Source of the DNA: Schistocerca nitens
Lineage: Eukaryota > Arthropoda > Insecta > Orthoptera > Acrididae
DNA: 64,000 nucleotides
Assembly (NCBI RefSeq): GCF_023898315.1
Contig: NC_064616.1
Coordinates: forward strand, 709,557,389-709,621,388
Direction: 5' to 3'
How positions within the stretch are numbered: the first letter of the stretch is position 1; each line of letters starts with the position of its first letter. The position numbers and the translations under genes are program-made. Shown piece by piece: positions 35,085-45,574 of the stretch. The notes under the pieces were generated by a model that ran no database searches, had not been told where the DNA came from, and was given only the letters and a program-made list of their open reading frames with translations.

Positions 35085-35305
35085 AAGTGAGCTAAGGTTT
35101 TCTAAATGTTTGCGAATCGTGTAACTGAGGCGTAACTTGGGCACCAGCAGGATTTTCACCTAATGGGATGTGGGAAATGGCCTAAAAACCAAATCCAGAC
35201 TGGCTGACACCGTTTCTCATCGTTCATCCGCCGAGTGGATTCGACCCGTAGCGGGCCCACTGCCATTGAAGCGGTGCTTTAACACCCACGGCTATACGGG
35301 CGGGT
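35085..35305 (-). mobile_element. SINE-F-like tRNA-derived repeat, diverged
   Basis: gaaatggcctaaaaaccaaatccag, read in part as aaatggcctaaaaaccaaat, is followed by catccgccgagtggattcga and a tRNA-like end (reversed box B: ggttcgaat-like at cggattcgacc). This pattern resembles a tRNA-derived SINE family I recall from orthopterans. Only one copy here and no flanking duplication, so moderate confidence. Confidence 0.45.
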
Positions 35306-35319
35306 AATGACTGAATACA

Positions 35320-36510
35320 CACTACCTGACCAAAAGTATTCGGGATCCCAGCGTAATGCGGAGTTGGCCACTAGATGTCATTAGAAGCGGACCCGTCAGT
35401 ATAAAAGGAAGCGGGAGGTATTGTGTTGCCAGCAGAAAAGCAGTATCAGGAGAATGGGTCGGTCACGAGAGCTCAGTAACTTCGAACGTGGACTAGCCGC
35501 TGGATTTCACGAGCCTAACAAATCGTCAGGAATATTTCAAACCATCTATAGCTGGCAACATCGACTGTTGGTGACGTGACTGTGAAGTGGAAACGTCAGA
35601 ACAACTCTAACTAAACCAAGGCCAGCAGATTTCAAGTACTGACCGTACAGATACCGTCGAGAATTGTGGAAGGTGGCTGTAAAATACCGAATGAAATCAG
35701 CTGAAGGAGTCACTCGTGAGTTTCAAAGCACTACCGGCAGTCCGCCTAGCACAATGGCGGTGGGATGGGAGTTAAAACGAATGAGGCATAATTGTCGAGC
35801 AGCTCATAAACCACATATTTCTATCGTCAACGCTAAGCGACGCTTATGGCGGCGTAAGCAGCGATGCGGCTGGGCAGTAAAGGACTGTAAACAAGTGATC
35901 GCGAATGGTGAATACACTGTGTCAATCCGATGGAAGGGTTTGTGTTCGGCGAATGCCTGGAGACCGTTACCTGCCATCCTGCGTAGTGCCAACAGTGAAG
36001 TACGGAGGAAGTGCTGTTATGGTTTCGGATATTTTTCCTGGCTATTATATAGTACCCTTATTGCGATTAAGAAAACGCTAAATTCGGAAGGATATGAAAA
36101 CGTTTTACAGCATTGTGTGCTGCGTATAGTAGATGAACAGTTCGGAGATGGTGACTGTTTGTGTCAGCATGACAATGCACCTTGTCATAAAGTAGGATCT
36201 GTGAGGCAGTGGTTTGTAGACAACAGCATTCCTGAAATGGACTGGCCTGCCCAGAGTCCCGACCTGAACGCTGTGGAAGAGCTGTGGAATTAGTTAGAAC
36301 GTCGACTTCGCTCCAAATCCCATTATCCAATACTACTATATTTTCTGGTTTCGGCTCTTGAAGAAAAATGGACTGACATTCCTCCACATTCAGACAGCTC
36401 ATTGAAAGTGTCTGCAGTTAAATTCTAGCCGTCATAAAGGGAAGCGCGCGCAGAACCCATATTAATGTCCAACAACAAGTGTCCGGATACTTTCGAGAAG
36501 GTAGCACATC
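35320..36510 (+). mobile_element. Tc1-like element with both ends (35-kb family)
   Basis: Left end cactacctgaccaaaagtat, continuing tcggga. Right end, reversed, tgctaccttctcgaaagtat, continuing ccggac. These are inverted repeats of about 28 bp. The exact target dinucleotides are mutated. The same family occurs at 22.5 kb. About 1.19 kb long. Confidence 0.85.
35664..36335 (+). pseudogene. Tc1 transposase pseudogene, 209-codon frame
   Basis: Frame 35664-36293 covers most of the protein: VTREFQSTTGSPPSTMA (end of the DNA-binding part), AKRRLWRRKQRCGWAVKDCK, CQHDNAPCHKVGSVRQWF (second catalytic D) and MDWPAQSPDLNAVEELWN (third, E), ending at a stop that interrupts the C-terminus. At the first acidic motif the text reads ANGEYTVSIRW where SDESRF-like is expected, so the first catalytic Asp is gone (G). 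The frame is open otherwise, but the enzyme would be dead. Confidence 0.85.
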
Positions 36511-36686
36511 ATGGTGCTATTTTTGCTAAGTTAAGCGGACAATTCACTGATTTTCTGAGTAACGAAAGTAACTTTGAACGTCTACACCTGCCAGTTTGTG
36601 ACACCGATTATTTCTTGATAAAGGAAGAATTTTTTTTATGTGGCATTGGAAAGAGAAATCGAAGCTAACAGCGGCTCAGACCACAG

Positions 36687-36885
36687 TCGCCGTCCGCTGT
36701 GGCCGAGCACTTCTAGGCGCTTCAGTCTGGAACCGCGCGACCGCTACGGTCGCAGGTTCGAATCCTTCCTTGGGCATGGATGTGTGTGATGTCCTGAGGT
36801 TAGTTAGGTATAAGTAGTTCTAAGTTCTAGGGGACTGATGACCTCAGAAGTTAAGTCCCATAGTGCTCAGAGCCATTTGAACCAT
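36687..36885 (+). mobile_element. SINE-A copy
   Basis: Head gtggccgagcacttc, box B ggttcgaatccttcc, complete body and tail to gccatttgaacc, but no T run. Flanking duplication not identified. Confidence 0.92.
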
Positions 36886-37016
36886 AAAGCAATCCATGCG
36901 GTACCGATATGACCAACGACCCCCCTATTCTACACAGATATTCTTACAGAGCATTTGGAGGTAGTTGGATCTATTGTTTGGGAACACAAAATGTCCTGCA
37001 CGGTCACTATACCTAA

Positions 37017-37211
37017 TGGTTCAAATGGCTCTGAGCACTATGGGACTTAACATCTGAGTCATCAGTCCCCTAGAACTTAGAACTACTTACACCTAACTAA
37101 CCTAAGGACATCACACACATCCATGCCCGAGGCAGGATTCGAACCTGCGACCGTAGTGGTAGCGCGGTTCCAGACTGAGACGCCTAGAACCGCTCGGCCA
37201 CACCGGCTGGC
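37017..37211 (-). mobile_element. SINE-A copy
   Basis: Reversed full element (ggttcaaatggctctgagca to gctcggccacaccggctgg). Diverged duplication tcactataccta / tcaccatacgta at about 37003-37015 and 37212-37223. Confidence 0.93.
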
Positions 37212-37223
37212 TCACCATACGTA

Positions 37224-37777
37224 ATACTTATGGGCTTTTATATGTGGGAAAACTGAAAACAAAAGGTGTAAATGGAAACATAAACGACTCCCGTTGCGGT
37301 ATGTCCAGACGGAATTTAACGCGCAGTATTGTCCTCCCGGAATCGCTCAAGGTCGACATTTCGAGCATTAATCAATTGTAAATGTCAACATTTTGAGCAT
37401 CTGATATGCAGTCATAAACATGCGACTCGTTCCTGACAAGGAAATGGTCCGCTCGGACATGTCGAAACCTATTGTGAAATTTTTCACACACGAAGAATAC
37501 ACCGAAAGAAATGCATTCTCAAAATATTAGCTGCTATGAAGCACTGCAAGTATTTTAAAAACGTTAAACTACTCAGTTTTACCGCACGAAGAACCACTTA
37601 AACCAGCGCTTAGTGCGGAAATAATAAGCAGATGTAGCCGTGACAAGAGGGCGTAGCGCCGCATAGCGCAAAGACCAATGTACACACGCGCGAATTTTAA
37701 GCGCTTAAACCATACCAGAAAATATGACAAATCATTATTTTTGAGTAACTTGCAGTTCATATCGATAGATAAACTGC
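37224..37777. other. No gene recognised
   Basis: 0.55 kb with a 63-codon minus frame of no known type. Confidence 0.45.
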
Positions 37778-37778
37778 T

Positions 37779-37872
37779 TCAGATGTGAAACTTCCTGGCA
37801 GATTAAAACTTTGTGACGGACCGAGACTCGAACCCGGGATTTTTGCCTTTCTCGATCAAGTGCTCTACCGAT
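37779..37872 (-). mobile_element. SINE-E 3' fragment
   Basis: gaaacttcctggcagattaa, a gggaccgagactcgaaccc-like box B (here gaccgagactcgaacccggg) and cttttctcgatcaagtgctc-like box A remnant, reversed. Shares its end with the copy at 34.2 kb. Confidence 0.75.
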
Positions 37873-38409
37873 GTTATTTCACTCTACTCGCATCTACAAC
37901 TGAACGCGGCAATGCTGTATTGGAATACTAGTACAAAGTTTACCATTATTTGCTAGTAAATAGGCGCTCATCGCACATTACAACAATGGCAGCGCGCTGG
38001 TGTAACAACTATGCTCCACCACAGCCTCATATATATTGCAGCTAATAAAGCAACTGCTTTACAGACTCATAACTGACAAACACGGGGAGTATTCATTAGT
38101 AACGACATACACTGTAATCAACTAAAGTTCAAGCTCTGCGGCCGTGCTTTCTGTGCCGCAATAGCTACAACGGTGTGCTCAATCTCAGCATCTTGCGTCT
38201 CACATTATAACGATGAAGTGACCGACCAGAAAATAACGAAAATTCTCATTCAAATGTAACAAGTTTGTATCTTTAAACTGTGCAAAGGAAATGTTTCTCC
38301 TAAATACGGTCTGATTTCTATTACTCCTCAAAGCTGAGACTCACCAAAAAATGCTCAAAAAAAATTTGATATAATCCATTATGGAGTCGAGGTAGCAGTT
38401 GTCGTTATA
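37873..38409. other. No gene recognised
   Basis: 0.54 kb left flank of the Penelope palindrome; no frames or repeats named. Confidence 0.45.
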
Positions 38410-38430
38410 CTGGTTATCACATTTAGCATT

Positions 38431-38496
38431 CAACCGCGATTTTTATATATATTTTAACAACGCGTTTCGAGAGACAATGCTCTCATCATCAGGTTG
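38431..38496 (-). ncRNA. Hammerhead-ribozyme-like motif (left arm)
   Basis: Mirror of the motif at 40894-40959: ctgatga core, gagag/ctctc helix, gaaa, and a cgcg/cgcg helix. Penelope-like elements are known to carry hammerhead ribozymes near their ends. Confidence 0.5.
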
Positions 38497-38856
38497 TAAA
38501 ATCTATGTCGCGAAATTAAACGTACTAAAAAGACAAAATACCATCACCAATAGTTGGTGGGTCCATAGAGTAAAAAAGAATTAAAAGTATATTGGACTGT
38601 GGGTCCTCGTCTTACATTAAAGTTGTTGACGCAGGTCGATGGCCGTCCCATAGCTACCAAATATGCTGTCGACTGCGCCGGCTCGGGTGCTGTTGTGGAC
38701 TAACGTGCCTAGGTGTTGTGGCGTGGTTACCGCCGTGTGCTTGACGGTAACGCTATGCTATTGGGCGCCTCATTTTCTTACTGCATTGGTCTGCCATCGT
38801 TAGCCTCTCGCAACTCCGTCATTGACATGCTACAAGTTTTAAGTCGCATGCCTGCC

Positions 38857-39690
38857 CTAAAATAATTCTAAAAACCCGCTAAAAAATCTCATTTCTTTAA
38901 AGTTATCTTGTACATTTAGGATATTGCTTTGTTTCTTTTCATGGATAGCTATCTCGAATTCCTCTAGTAAGTCAAGTTTCCTCCCTTTCTTTTCTACATG
39001 CAATATTTCTACGTTGTCTTCTATGCTATTAAGGGGATGGCCTGTTTCATATATATGGTTCGCAACAGCTGATTTGTCATAATTTCCTAACCTGAACGCA
39101 TCTTTATGTTCTTTATACCGGATCGCGAATGATCTTCCTGTCTGCCCTATATATTTTGCATCACACGTTCTGCACTGAATCTTATAAACTCCCGATCGTT
39201 CAAACTTATTTCTCTTCTCGCCAATATCGTGCTTAAGGCTATACCTCACTAGGTTATTAGTCTGAAAGGCTATTTTGACATCGTATGGCTTAAAAATATT
39301 TGCTATCTTTTGTGAGACTTTTCCGTAGTATGGCATCGTGATAATTTTCGCTTTCTCTCCATCAGGTTTATTCTTTTTGCGCTTATTACATTTTCGTAAC
39401 AGTTTTTTAACTATATCTATTCTGTAACCGTTATTCTTCGCTATTCTCTTAACGGTGTTAATTTCAGTCTCCCTATCTTTTTCACTCATAGGTATATTGA
39501 CTGCCCTATGCACGAGACTACGGAAAGCAGCTTCTTTATACGCCTGCGGATGGCATGAATCATTCGGGATCACGGCATCAGTTGTAGTTTGTTTTCTATA
39601 AACGGAAAACGCATGTTTGTTGCCCTGCTTTTTTATATTCAGGTCCAGGAACTGTAGACAATTGTCAGTTTCGTACTCCACGACGCACAT
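38857..39690 (-). CDS. Penelope-like pol C-terminus with GIY-YIG endonuclease (left arm)
   Basis: 277 codons, uninterrupted. The first 65 residues are the end of the Penelope reverse transcriptase/thumb region (QFLDLNIKKQG, FSVYRKQTTTDAVIP, HPQAYKEAAFRSLVHRA). A basic linker follows (KKLLRKCNKRKKNKP), then the GIY-YIG nuclease: GVYKIQCRTC at about 167-176 and KYIGQTGRSFAIRYKEH at about 179-195. CRTC and HIYETGH supply the Cys/His residues typical of Penelope endonucleases. In this arm the YIG half is intact. The frame starts within the spacer, so the Met is arbitrary and the protein is a truncated fragment of a roughly 700-800-residue pol. Not expected to be active alone. Confidence 0.93.
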   Translation of the reverse strand: MCVVEYETDNCLQFLDLNIKKQGNKHAFSVYRKQTTTDAVIPNDSCHPQAYKEAAFRSLVHRAVNIPMSEKDRETEINTVKRIAKNNGYRIDIVKKLLRKCNKRKKNKPDGEKAKIITMPYYGKVSQKIANIFKPYDVKIAFQTNNLVRYSLKHDIGEKRNKFERSGVYKIQCRTCDAKYIGQTGRSFAIRYKEHKDAFRLGNYDKSAVANHIYETGHPLNSIEDNVEILHVEKKGRKLDLLEEFEIAIHEKKQSNILNVQDNFKEMRFFSGFLELF

Positions 39691-39708
39691 AATAAAATAA
39701 AATTTACC

Positions 39709-40533
39709 GTGGAGTACGAAACTGACAATTGTCTACAGTTCCTGGACCTGAATATAAAAAAGCAGGGCAACAAACATGCGTTTTCCGTTTATAGAAAACA
39801 AACTACAACTGATGCCGTGATCCCGAATGATTCATGCCATCCGCAGGCGTATAAAGAAGCTGCTTTCCGTAGTCTCGTGCATAGGGCAGTCAATATACCT
39901 ATGAGTGAAAAAGATAGGGAGACTGAAATTAACACCGTTAAGAGAATAGCGAAGAATAACGGTTACAGAATAGATATAGTTAAAAAACTGTTACGAAAAT
40001 GTAATAAGCGCAAAAAGAATAAACCTGATGGAGAGAAAGCGAAAATTATCACGATGCCATACTACGGAAAAGTCTCACAAAAGATAGCAAATATTTTTAA
40101 GCCATACGATGTCAAAATAGCCTTTCAGACTAATAACCTAGTGAGGTATAGCCTTAAGCACGATATTGGCGAGAAGAGAAATAAGTTTGAACGATCGGGA
40201 GTTTATAAGATTCAGTGCAGAACGTGTGATGCAAAATATATAAGGCAGACAGGAAGATCATTCGCGATCCGGTATAAAGAACATAAAGATGCGTTCAGGT
40301 TAGGAAATTATGACAAATCAGCTGTTGCGAACCATATATATGAAACAGGCCATCCCCTTAATAGCATAGAAGACAACGTAGAAATATTGCATGTAGAAAA
40401 GAAAGGGAGGAAACTTGACTTACTAGAGGAATTCGAGATAGCTATCCATGAAAAGAAACAAAGCAATATCCTAAATGTACAAGATAACTTTAAAGAAATG
40501 AGATTTTTTAGCGGGTTTTTAGAATTATTTTAG
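39709..40533 (+). CDS. Penelope-like pol C-terminus with GIY-YIG endonuclease (right arm)
   Basis: 274 codons, mirror copy of the left-arm frame and identical to it at protein level apart from the first residues and one substitution: KYIRQTGR at 176-183, where the left arm has KYIGQTGR. That changes the last Gly of the GIY-YIG signature (G to R). Other nuclease landmarks (GVYKI at 164-168, R188, E191-H192, CRTC at 170-173) are kept. Truncated at the N-terminus at the same point as the left arm. Both frames being open shows the duplication and insertion are recent. Confidence 0.93.
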   Translation: MEYETDNCLQFLDLNIKKQGNKHAFSVYRKQTTTDAVIPNDSCHPQAYKEAAFRSLVHRAVNIPMSEKDRETEINTVKRIAKNNGYRIDIVKKLLRKCNKRKKNKPDGEKAKIITMPYYGKVSQKIANIFKPYDVKIAFQTNNLVRYSLKHDIGEKRNKFERSGVYKIQCRTCDAKYIRQTGRSFAIRYKEHKDAFRLGNYDKSAVANHIYETGHPLNSIEDNVEILHVEKKGRKLDLLEEFEIAIHEKKQSNILNVQDNFKEMRFFSGFLELF

Positions 40534-40893
40534 GGCAGGCATGCGACTTAAAACTTGTAGCATGTCAATGACGGAGTTGCGAGAGGCTAACGATGGCAGA
40601 CCAATGCAGTAAGAAAATGAGGCGCCCAATAGCATAGCGTTACCGTCAAGCACACGGCGGTAACCACGCCACAACACCTAGGCACGTTAGTCCACAACAG
40701 CACCCGAGCCGGCGCAGTCGACAGCATATTTGGTAGCTATGGGACGGCCATCGACCTGCGTCAACAACTTTAATGTAAGACGAGGACCCACAGTCCAATA
40801 TACTTTTAATTCTTTTTTACTCTATGGACCCACCAACTATTGGTGATGGTATTTTGTCTTTTTAGTACGTTTAATTTCGCGACATAGATTTTA

Positions 40894-40959
40894 CAACCTG
40901 ATGATGAGAGCATTGTCTCTCGAAACGCGTTGTTAAAATATATATAAAAATCGCGGTTG
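40894..40959 (+). ncRNA. Hammerhead-ribozyme-like motif (right arm)
   Basis: In element sense: caac (40894-40897), ctgatga (40898-40904), helix II gagag/ctctc (40906-40910 with 40917-40921), gaaa (40922-40925), helix III cgcg/cgcg (40926-40929 with 40952-40955), then gttg (40956-40959), which pairs with caac as helix I. This is the type-I hammerhead order. Two departures: an extra t after ctgatga, and no U-H cleavage dinucleotide between helix III and helix I. So it is probably a decayed ribozyme. Confidence 0.5.
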
Positions 40960-40989
40960 AATGCTAAATGTGATAACCAGCTCAAAAAA

Positions 40990-43672
40990 AAAAAAAACAC
41001 TCTTTGTCTCAAATATTACATCGTATTTCGCCCCCTTTTTAACTAAAGTGTAATATTCGTACATGCAATAAAAGTAAATATTTCCAAAATTCCCGGCAAG
41101 GTACAACACATCGATGTTTGTCAGACGATGTAACCAGGATATGAGCTCAAAGTCAGGGGTCAATCATAATGAAATGGATTGCTAGTTCTACGTGGAATCT
41201 GAATTATACTAACAATCTTTTCGTACTTCGCCTAAAGACAAAGGGGTCGTTATGTCCAAGCGCAGAGTCCAACAAAAGCAATGAATTATTTTCTGCAACT
41301 AGTAAGAAGACATTTTGGATGTAGTAGGGAAAGTTATTCTCTCTCATTCTCCCAGATTTTGCGACAGCGACTACATGATTTTTGCCACGAACCAGTCTTT
41401 TTCGGTCATAATTTGCCTTGAAGTTCTTGAAGACAGATATAAAGCCGCGGAAACAGTAATTCACTGATACTTATCTCTGGATTTTTTGTTTACGAATGTG
41501 TCTTAGCATTCATCGATTGAACAAGCGACTCTGTCTTTTATGCTCAAAATGATAATGTGTGATTTGCATGCAGTTCTTACAGGAAACTTGACTGGCTGGC
41601 TTTATACACAAAATTTTAGGTGTAACAGGAAGCTACGGATTTGTCTATAGCACTACGAATTAATGACATCTCCTTTACACATTTACTTGAAGTAAATTTC
41701 GTAAAATTGCGACTTCCTTCTCCGTATAATTTTCTGGCTGTGTTTAACCAGGCCGAAGAGCCTTGAAATCAGTGATGTTCAGCTCATTTGCAAATCAGAG
41801 GGCCTAGTCTGGCAGATATACCTCGGTATTGGTACACTGACTCCCACGAGCAATTCCAGATTTTTCAATTAGTTTTTCTTTCAGATTTTTGTGAGTTTCA
41901 TTTTGGTGCGTATTTCTTACTGCGTGTAAATCTTCCTTCCATTTATATAATTCATTTTCAGGTATTACGAAACGAAACCGCCTTTGCAGACAGCTCAAGT
42001 TTAAGATATTTCTCCCTCCTTTGTTTAACCAAAAATTTTACAGGCTTGTCTTTCTGAAAACTGTTATTATACATGTTTTCCTTGAGCCAGGAAGGTAACT
42101 AATTTTTGTTGTGGACTTCAATTAGTACAGCAATCATCGTTCGAACCGGAATTCACGGAATCGTTCGAGTTCTTTCTGGATTCTTCTACTGTTTACACAA
42201 TTTCTAACGAAATGTCGACATCATTGGAATGTATGTCCAAGAAATCATATAAGAAGTAACACATATGCAGGTCGTCAGGAGAAGTAAGTGTTTTCGACTG
42301 CATACCACGTTCTTCTTATTTTATCTTTGCGAGGTTGAAAACATTAATTGGATACCACATTACTGTGAAACTCTGGAACCTGCACAGAGACAGAAGCTAT
42401 TGGTAAGCATACACGAAGAAAACACAAAGAAAATTAATTCAGTTTTATGGTGCAAAAGAGACAGCCATTGTTGCAACTGAATGGGTGTTTATTTTGTCGG
42501 TGGCCAGTTTCGGGCTATGCTCATTCTCAAACGAACCAATGTTTGTCAAGCAAAATGTCCATCCAAAATGGCAGTAAATAACGTAGATACGTATGTGTAT
42601 CGTCCCAACTAATGTTCGTTAAGAAGCTACAACTCTGGCTGTCCCTAATTTTAGAAATTAGCTTTAGCTCCTATGAAAAATAACAATTTTTCTAGCATTC
42701 CGTTGCTGGTAATATTAAAATTCAAAGTTCACAAGATTCCGCACTGTGAGTTTACTCCACGTAGTGCTAGACAAACGTGCGCCGCCTTACTGAATAGCAA
42801 TAACTCATCACTGATGGAAAGTCGGATCGTACACACCTACATTTGTCCGTCTTCTTACAAGCAGAGAGCCATGTAATCTGCAAAATAATCTACTTGCTCT
42901 GTTGGATCTATTCTACAAACAATGGCGCACAACGTGTAAGCCAAGGATAAGCAGCGTGAATAGCTTGATAATTTAATTTAATTTAATTTAATTTATTTAT
43001 TAATTGAATAATCGCAATCAGTGTTGCCCATTTAAACGTTATTGATTACATAAAGCTGCATCACAATCTAAAACGAGTTGTTGTCCCGCATTACCAAGCA
43101 CGTTGAAATTATGCAAATTCGTGTTTATCTCCATTATTAACACTTAGCGATACTGCAAAGGCAACTTCTGATTATTATGTATATTAAATGAGTTGTAAAT
43201 TCCAGCGAGTAGTAACTGAACTACTGTATTAGTGAAACTATCAATGAAAACTGAAATTCGCTTTAGCAATTACGATCGCATTGTGCCATGTTATCTCTTT
43301 ACCGATGTGCCGTCAATGAAGGATATGTGCGTGCGGTGTTGCATATGTGCTGCCTGCTACAGCTACGGTAAGGGTGTACATTTTTCCAGCCACATGGTGA
43401 GCTAAGAATTTGACAATTTTCAACATTTTTAAAAAGTGCTTGCAGTGTGTTTTAGCAGCCTAAATTCTGACTTTGTGTTTCTGTCGGTGTGCTTTTCCTG
43501 TATAAAAAATTTCAGGGAAAGTTTCGACATATCAGATTGGACCGTTACCTTATGAGTAACGTGGGCAGTCCTCTGTATGACCTGTTCTCGTGACGGCGGA
43601 CGGTGGTCTGCGGCGTTGTTATCTTGTTACTATTTAATCATATTTCTCACGTATTATGTCGTTGAAGGCTCT
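40990..43672. other. 2.7 kb with no recognised gene
   Basis: AT-rich sequence with frames up to 89 codons and no recognised domain. The only landmark is the pentanucleotide repeat listed separately. Confidence 0.5.
42967..43006. repeat. (AATTT)n microsatellite
   Basis: About six atttaattta-type units decaying into tttatttattaatt. Confidence 0.9.
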
Positions 43673-43694
43673 TTCCAATATCACAGAAAGTCTA

Positions 43695-43899
43695 GGACTC
43701 GCATTCGGGAGGACGACGGTTCAATCCCGCGTCCGGCCATCCTGATTTAGGTTTTCCGTGATTTCCCTAAATCGCTCCAGGCAAATGCCGGGATGGTTCC
43801 TATCAAAGGGCGCGGCCGACTTCCTTCCCCGCCCTTCCCTAATCCGATGAGACCGATGACCTCGCTGTCTGGTCTCCTTCCCCAAAACAACCCCACCCA
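43695..43899 (+). mobile_element. SINE-B copy, 5' truncated
   Basis: tRNA-like 3' half with box B (ggttcaatcccgcgtccgg), then catcctgatttaggttttcc, gtgatttccctaaatcgc, the gccgggatggttcc stretch and tccgatgagaccgatgacct. Perfect 12-bp duplication acagaaagtcta at 43683-43694 and 43900-43911. The best-preserved SINE-B here, so it serves as reference for the diverged copies. Confidence 0.9.
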
Positions 43900-43911
43900 A
43901 CAGAAAGTCTA

Positions 43912-45360
43912 TATAATTTCATTAAAAAACAATATTGGTACCACAGCTGGTCAGCTATAAATTTTTAAAAATTAGTTGCGAACATCATAAAATTAGTGAA
44001 CTGTCCATTATAATTTACCAAAACCCACATCTCGATGTATTCATCCGTTCTGGATGTATATAGGGATGCCTATAATAGCTCCTTCATTCTGCACAACTGT
44101 GAGTTGCCAAAGTTACAAGGATAAATGTACAAGAATTAACACAAGATTTATCTATAACGTTACTTTTTCTCACAAAACTACCGGAAGCATTGTGATGCAT
44201 TCGCCACAATTAATCTGCCATTGCGAAGCGTCATGAGTGTCGCTTTACTCATTCCTTCAGCAGTATAACACAAAATATTGACATATGCTTCTTAATCTAA
44301 CTACATGTCTTACTACAACAAAACAAACTGCAATGGGTACAACACAGAATAACGTAAGCGATAAATGTTTAGGCGTACAGATCCATCCATCTCTTGTTGT
44401 TTCACCCTTCCTGAGGTTCAAAATAAACACGAAACTAAGCAGTTCTACTAGGACACCAGACTACAAATCACAGAAAACTTTCACTACGGTACACTCATTT
44501 CTAGTTATAAACTGCATAACTACTGCTACATATGTTCACTCCAAAAAATTCATTTCTGCTATGGCATGAAATTGCTTCTTACCTAATATCTTTCACTTTC
44601 CATTTCGGGTGGTAGAGGCCAATTCGTGTAGTGAGAATCTTCTCTTCTACTTTTCTTATCAGTTGATTGTATGGCTACCTGTTGGGTAACGACAAGATGA
44701 ATTGTAAAACCTCGATGGTCTGAAAGGATTATCTCTTTACTGGTGCAAAACATGCAATATTTTGCATTTCAATTCACTTAACATTTCAGAGGTGATATCA
44801 TCATATCCACAACATAAGTTAAAATTATCGGGCTGTTCGTTAACTGTGTCTATGAGTTTATCTTTTCAGTGCGCTCGAAGTCAGTTTCATGCTGTTGATC
44901 AATACGTGCTTGGTTTTAGACAATTTCATCAGTTTGGTTAGTAGCTACGAGATTCGTGAGAGCCTTTACTATGTTTGTGCTTCACTGGCATCTTTAATAT
45001 GCGAGCGACCCGTCCTCTTCAGTGAAAACCAATAAAAAAATACGTCACTTTCACAAAATCTGTCACGTGCACCTTTTGCGCCAGGGCATCCTCTAATTCT
45101 GCCATTACAAGTATTACAGCCACCAAAAACTTCTGTACAGAGCATTTCAGCACTCAACCCCAACTCTTGCTCCCTTGACACAACCGAAAATTCCGCGATA
45201 GTTTCCTCAAAGTCCGGTTACATTAAGTTTGTTGCACCGACAGCCAGACTTTTATCCTTGTAAGCCCTCACAGTTAGGTTCACAAACATGTTCTTTAATG
45301 TTTTCACGGCCCAGTCAGTGGTAGCCGCTCTCTCTACTAAGACGTCGCTTCCTACGACAG
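43912..45360. other. No gene recognised
   Basis: 1.45 kb of AT-rich sequence. A 70-codon minus frame at 44969-45181 is Cys/Gly-rich (CNTCNGRIRGCPG) but matches no family I know and is not supported as a gene. Confidence 0.45.
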
Positions 45361-45478
45361 ATCTGGTAGTGCAGTGCTAAGACTCTGGACTCTCTTTCTA
45401 GAAGATGATGGTTCAGACATCGATATTAAGGTTTGCCGTAATTTCAATAAACCGCTTAAGGCAAGAGCTGCGTAGTCT
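45361..45478 (+). mobile_element. SINE-B copy, diverged and truncated
   Basis: gtgctaagactctggactct, gatgatggttcagacatcg, then ggtttgccgtaatttcaata correspond in order to SINE-B. It ends abruptly where a SINE-A fragment begins. Confidence 0.65.
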
Positions 45479-45574
45479 AGAGTCCCCTAGAACTTAGACT
45501 ACTTAAACCTAACTAACCTAAGGACATCACACACGTCCATGTCCGAGGCAGGATTCGAACCTGCGACCGTAGCG
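45479..45574 (-). mobile_element. SINE-A fragment
   Basis: About 95 bp of the middle of SINE-A in reverse (tcccctagaacttagactac to gaacctgcgaccgtagcg). Both the tail and the outer head are missing. Confidence 0.85.

Larger units (their letters stand above)
38410..40980. mobile_element. Penelope-like element, two copies head to head as a 2.57-kb palindrome
   Basis: 38410-39682 and 39708-40980 are reverse complements over 1273 bp each, in perfect register around an axis at 39695, with a 25-bp spacer rich in A/T. I saw one base difference (40243 versus its mirror 39147). Each arm has a Penelope pol C-terminal frame, a 3' untranslated region and a hammerhead-like motif near its outer end. Both copies are 5' truncated at the same place, so the reverse transcriptase core is missing from both. 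A ctcaaaaaaaa stretch follows the right arm and a similar gctcaaaaaaaa lies 50 bp before the left arm. Confidence 0.95.

Noticed and set aside
38399..38584. Small frames in both outer parts of the Penelope palindrome
   Set aside because: They cover the hammerhead-like region and 3' untranslated sequence and have no known domain.
44969..45181. Cys-rich 70-codon frame as a small secreted peptide or zinc protein
   Set aside because: No signal peptide and no recognised cysteine spacing; isolated in non-coding DNA.
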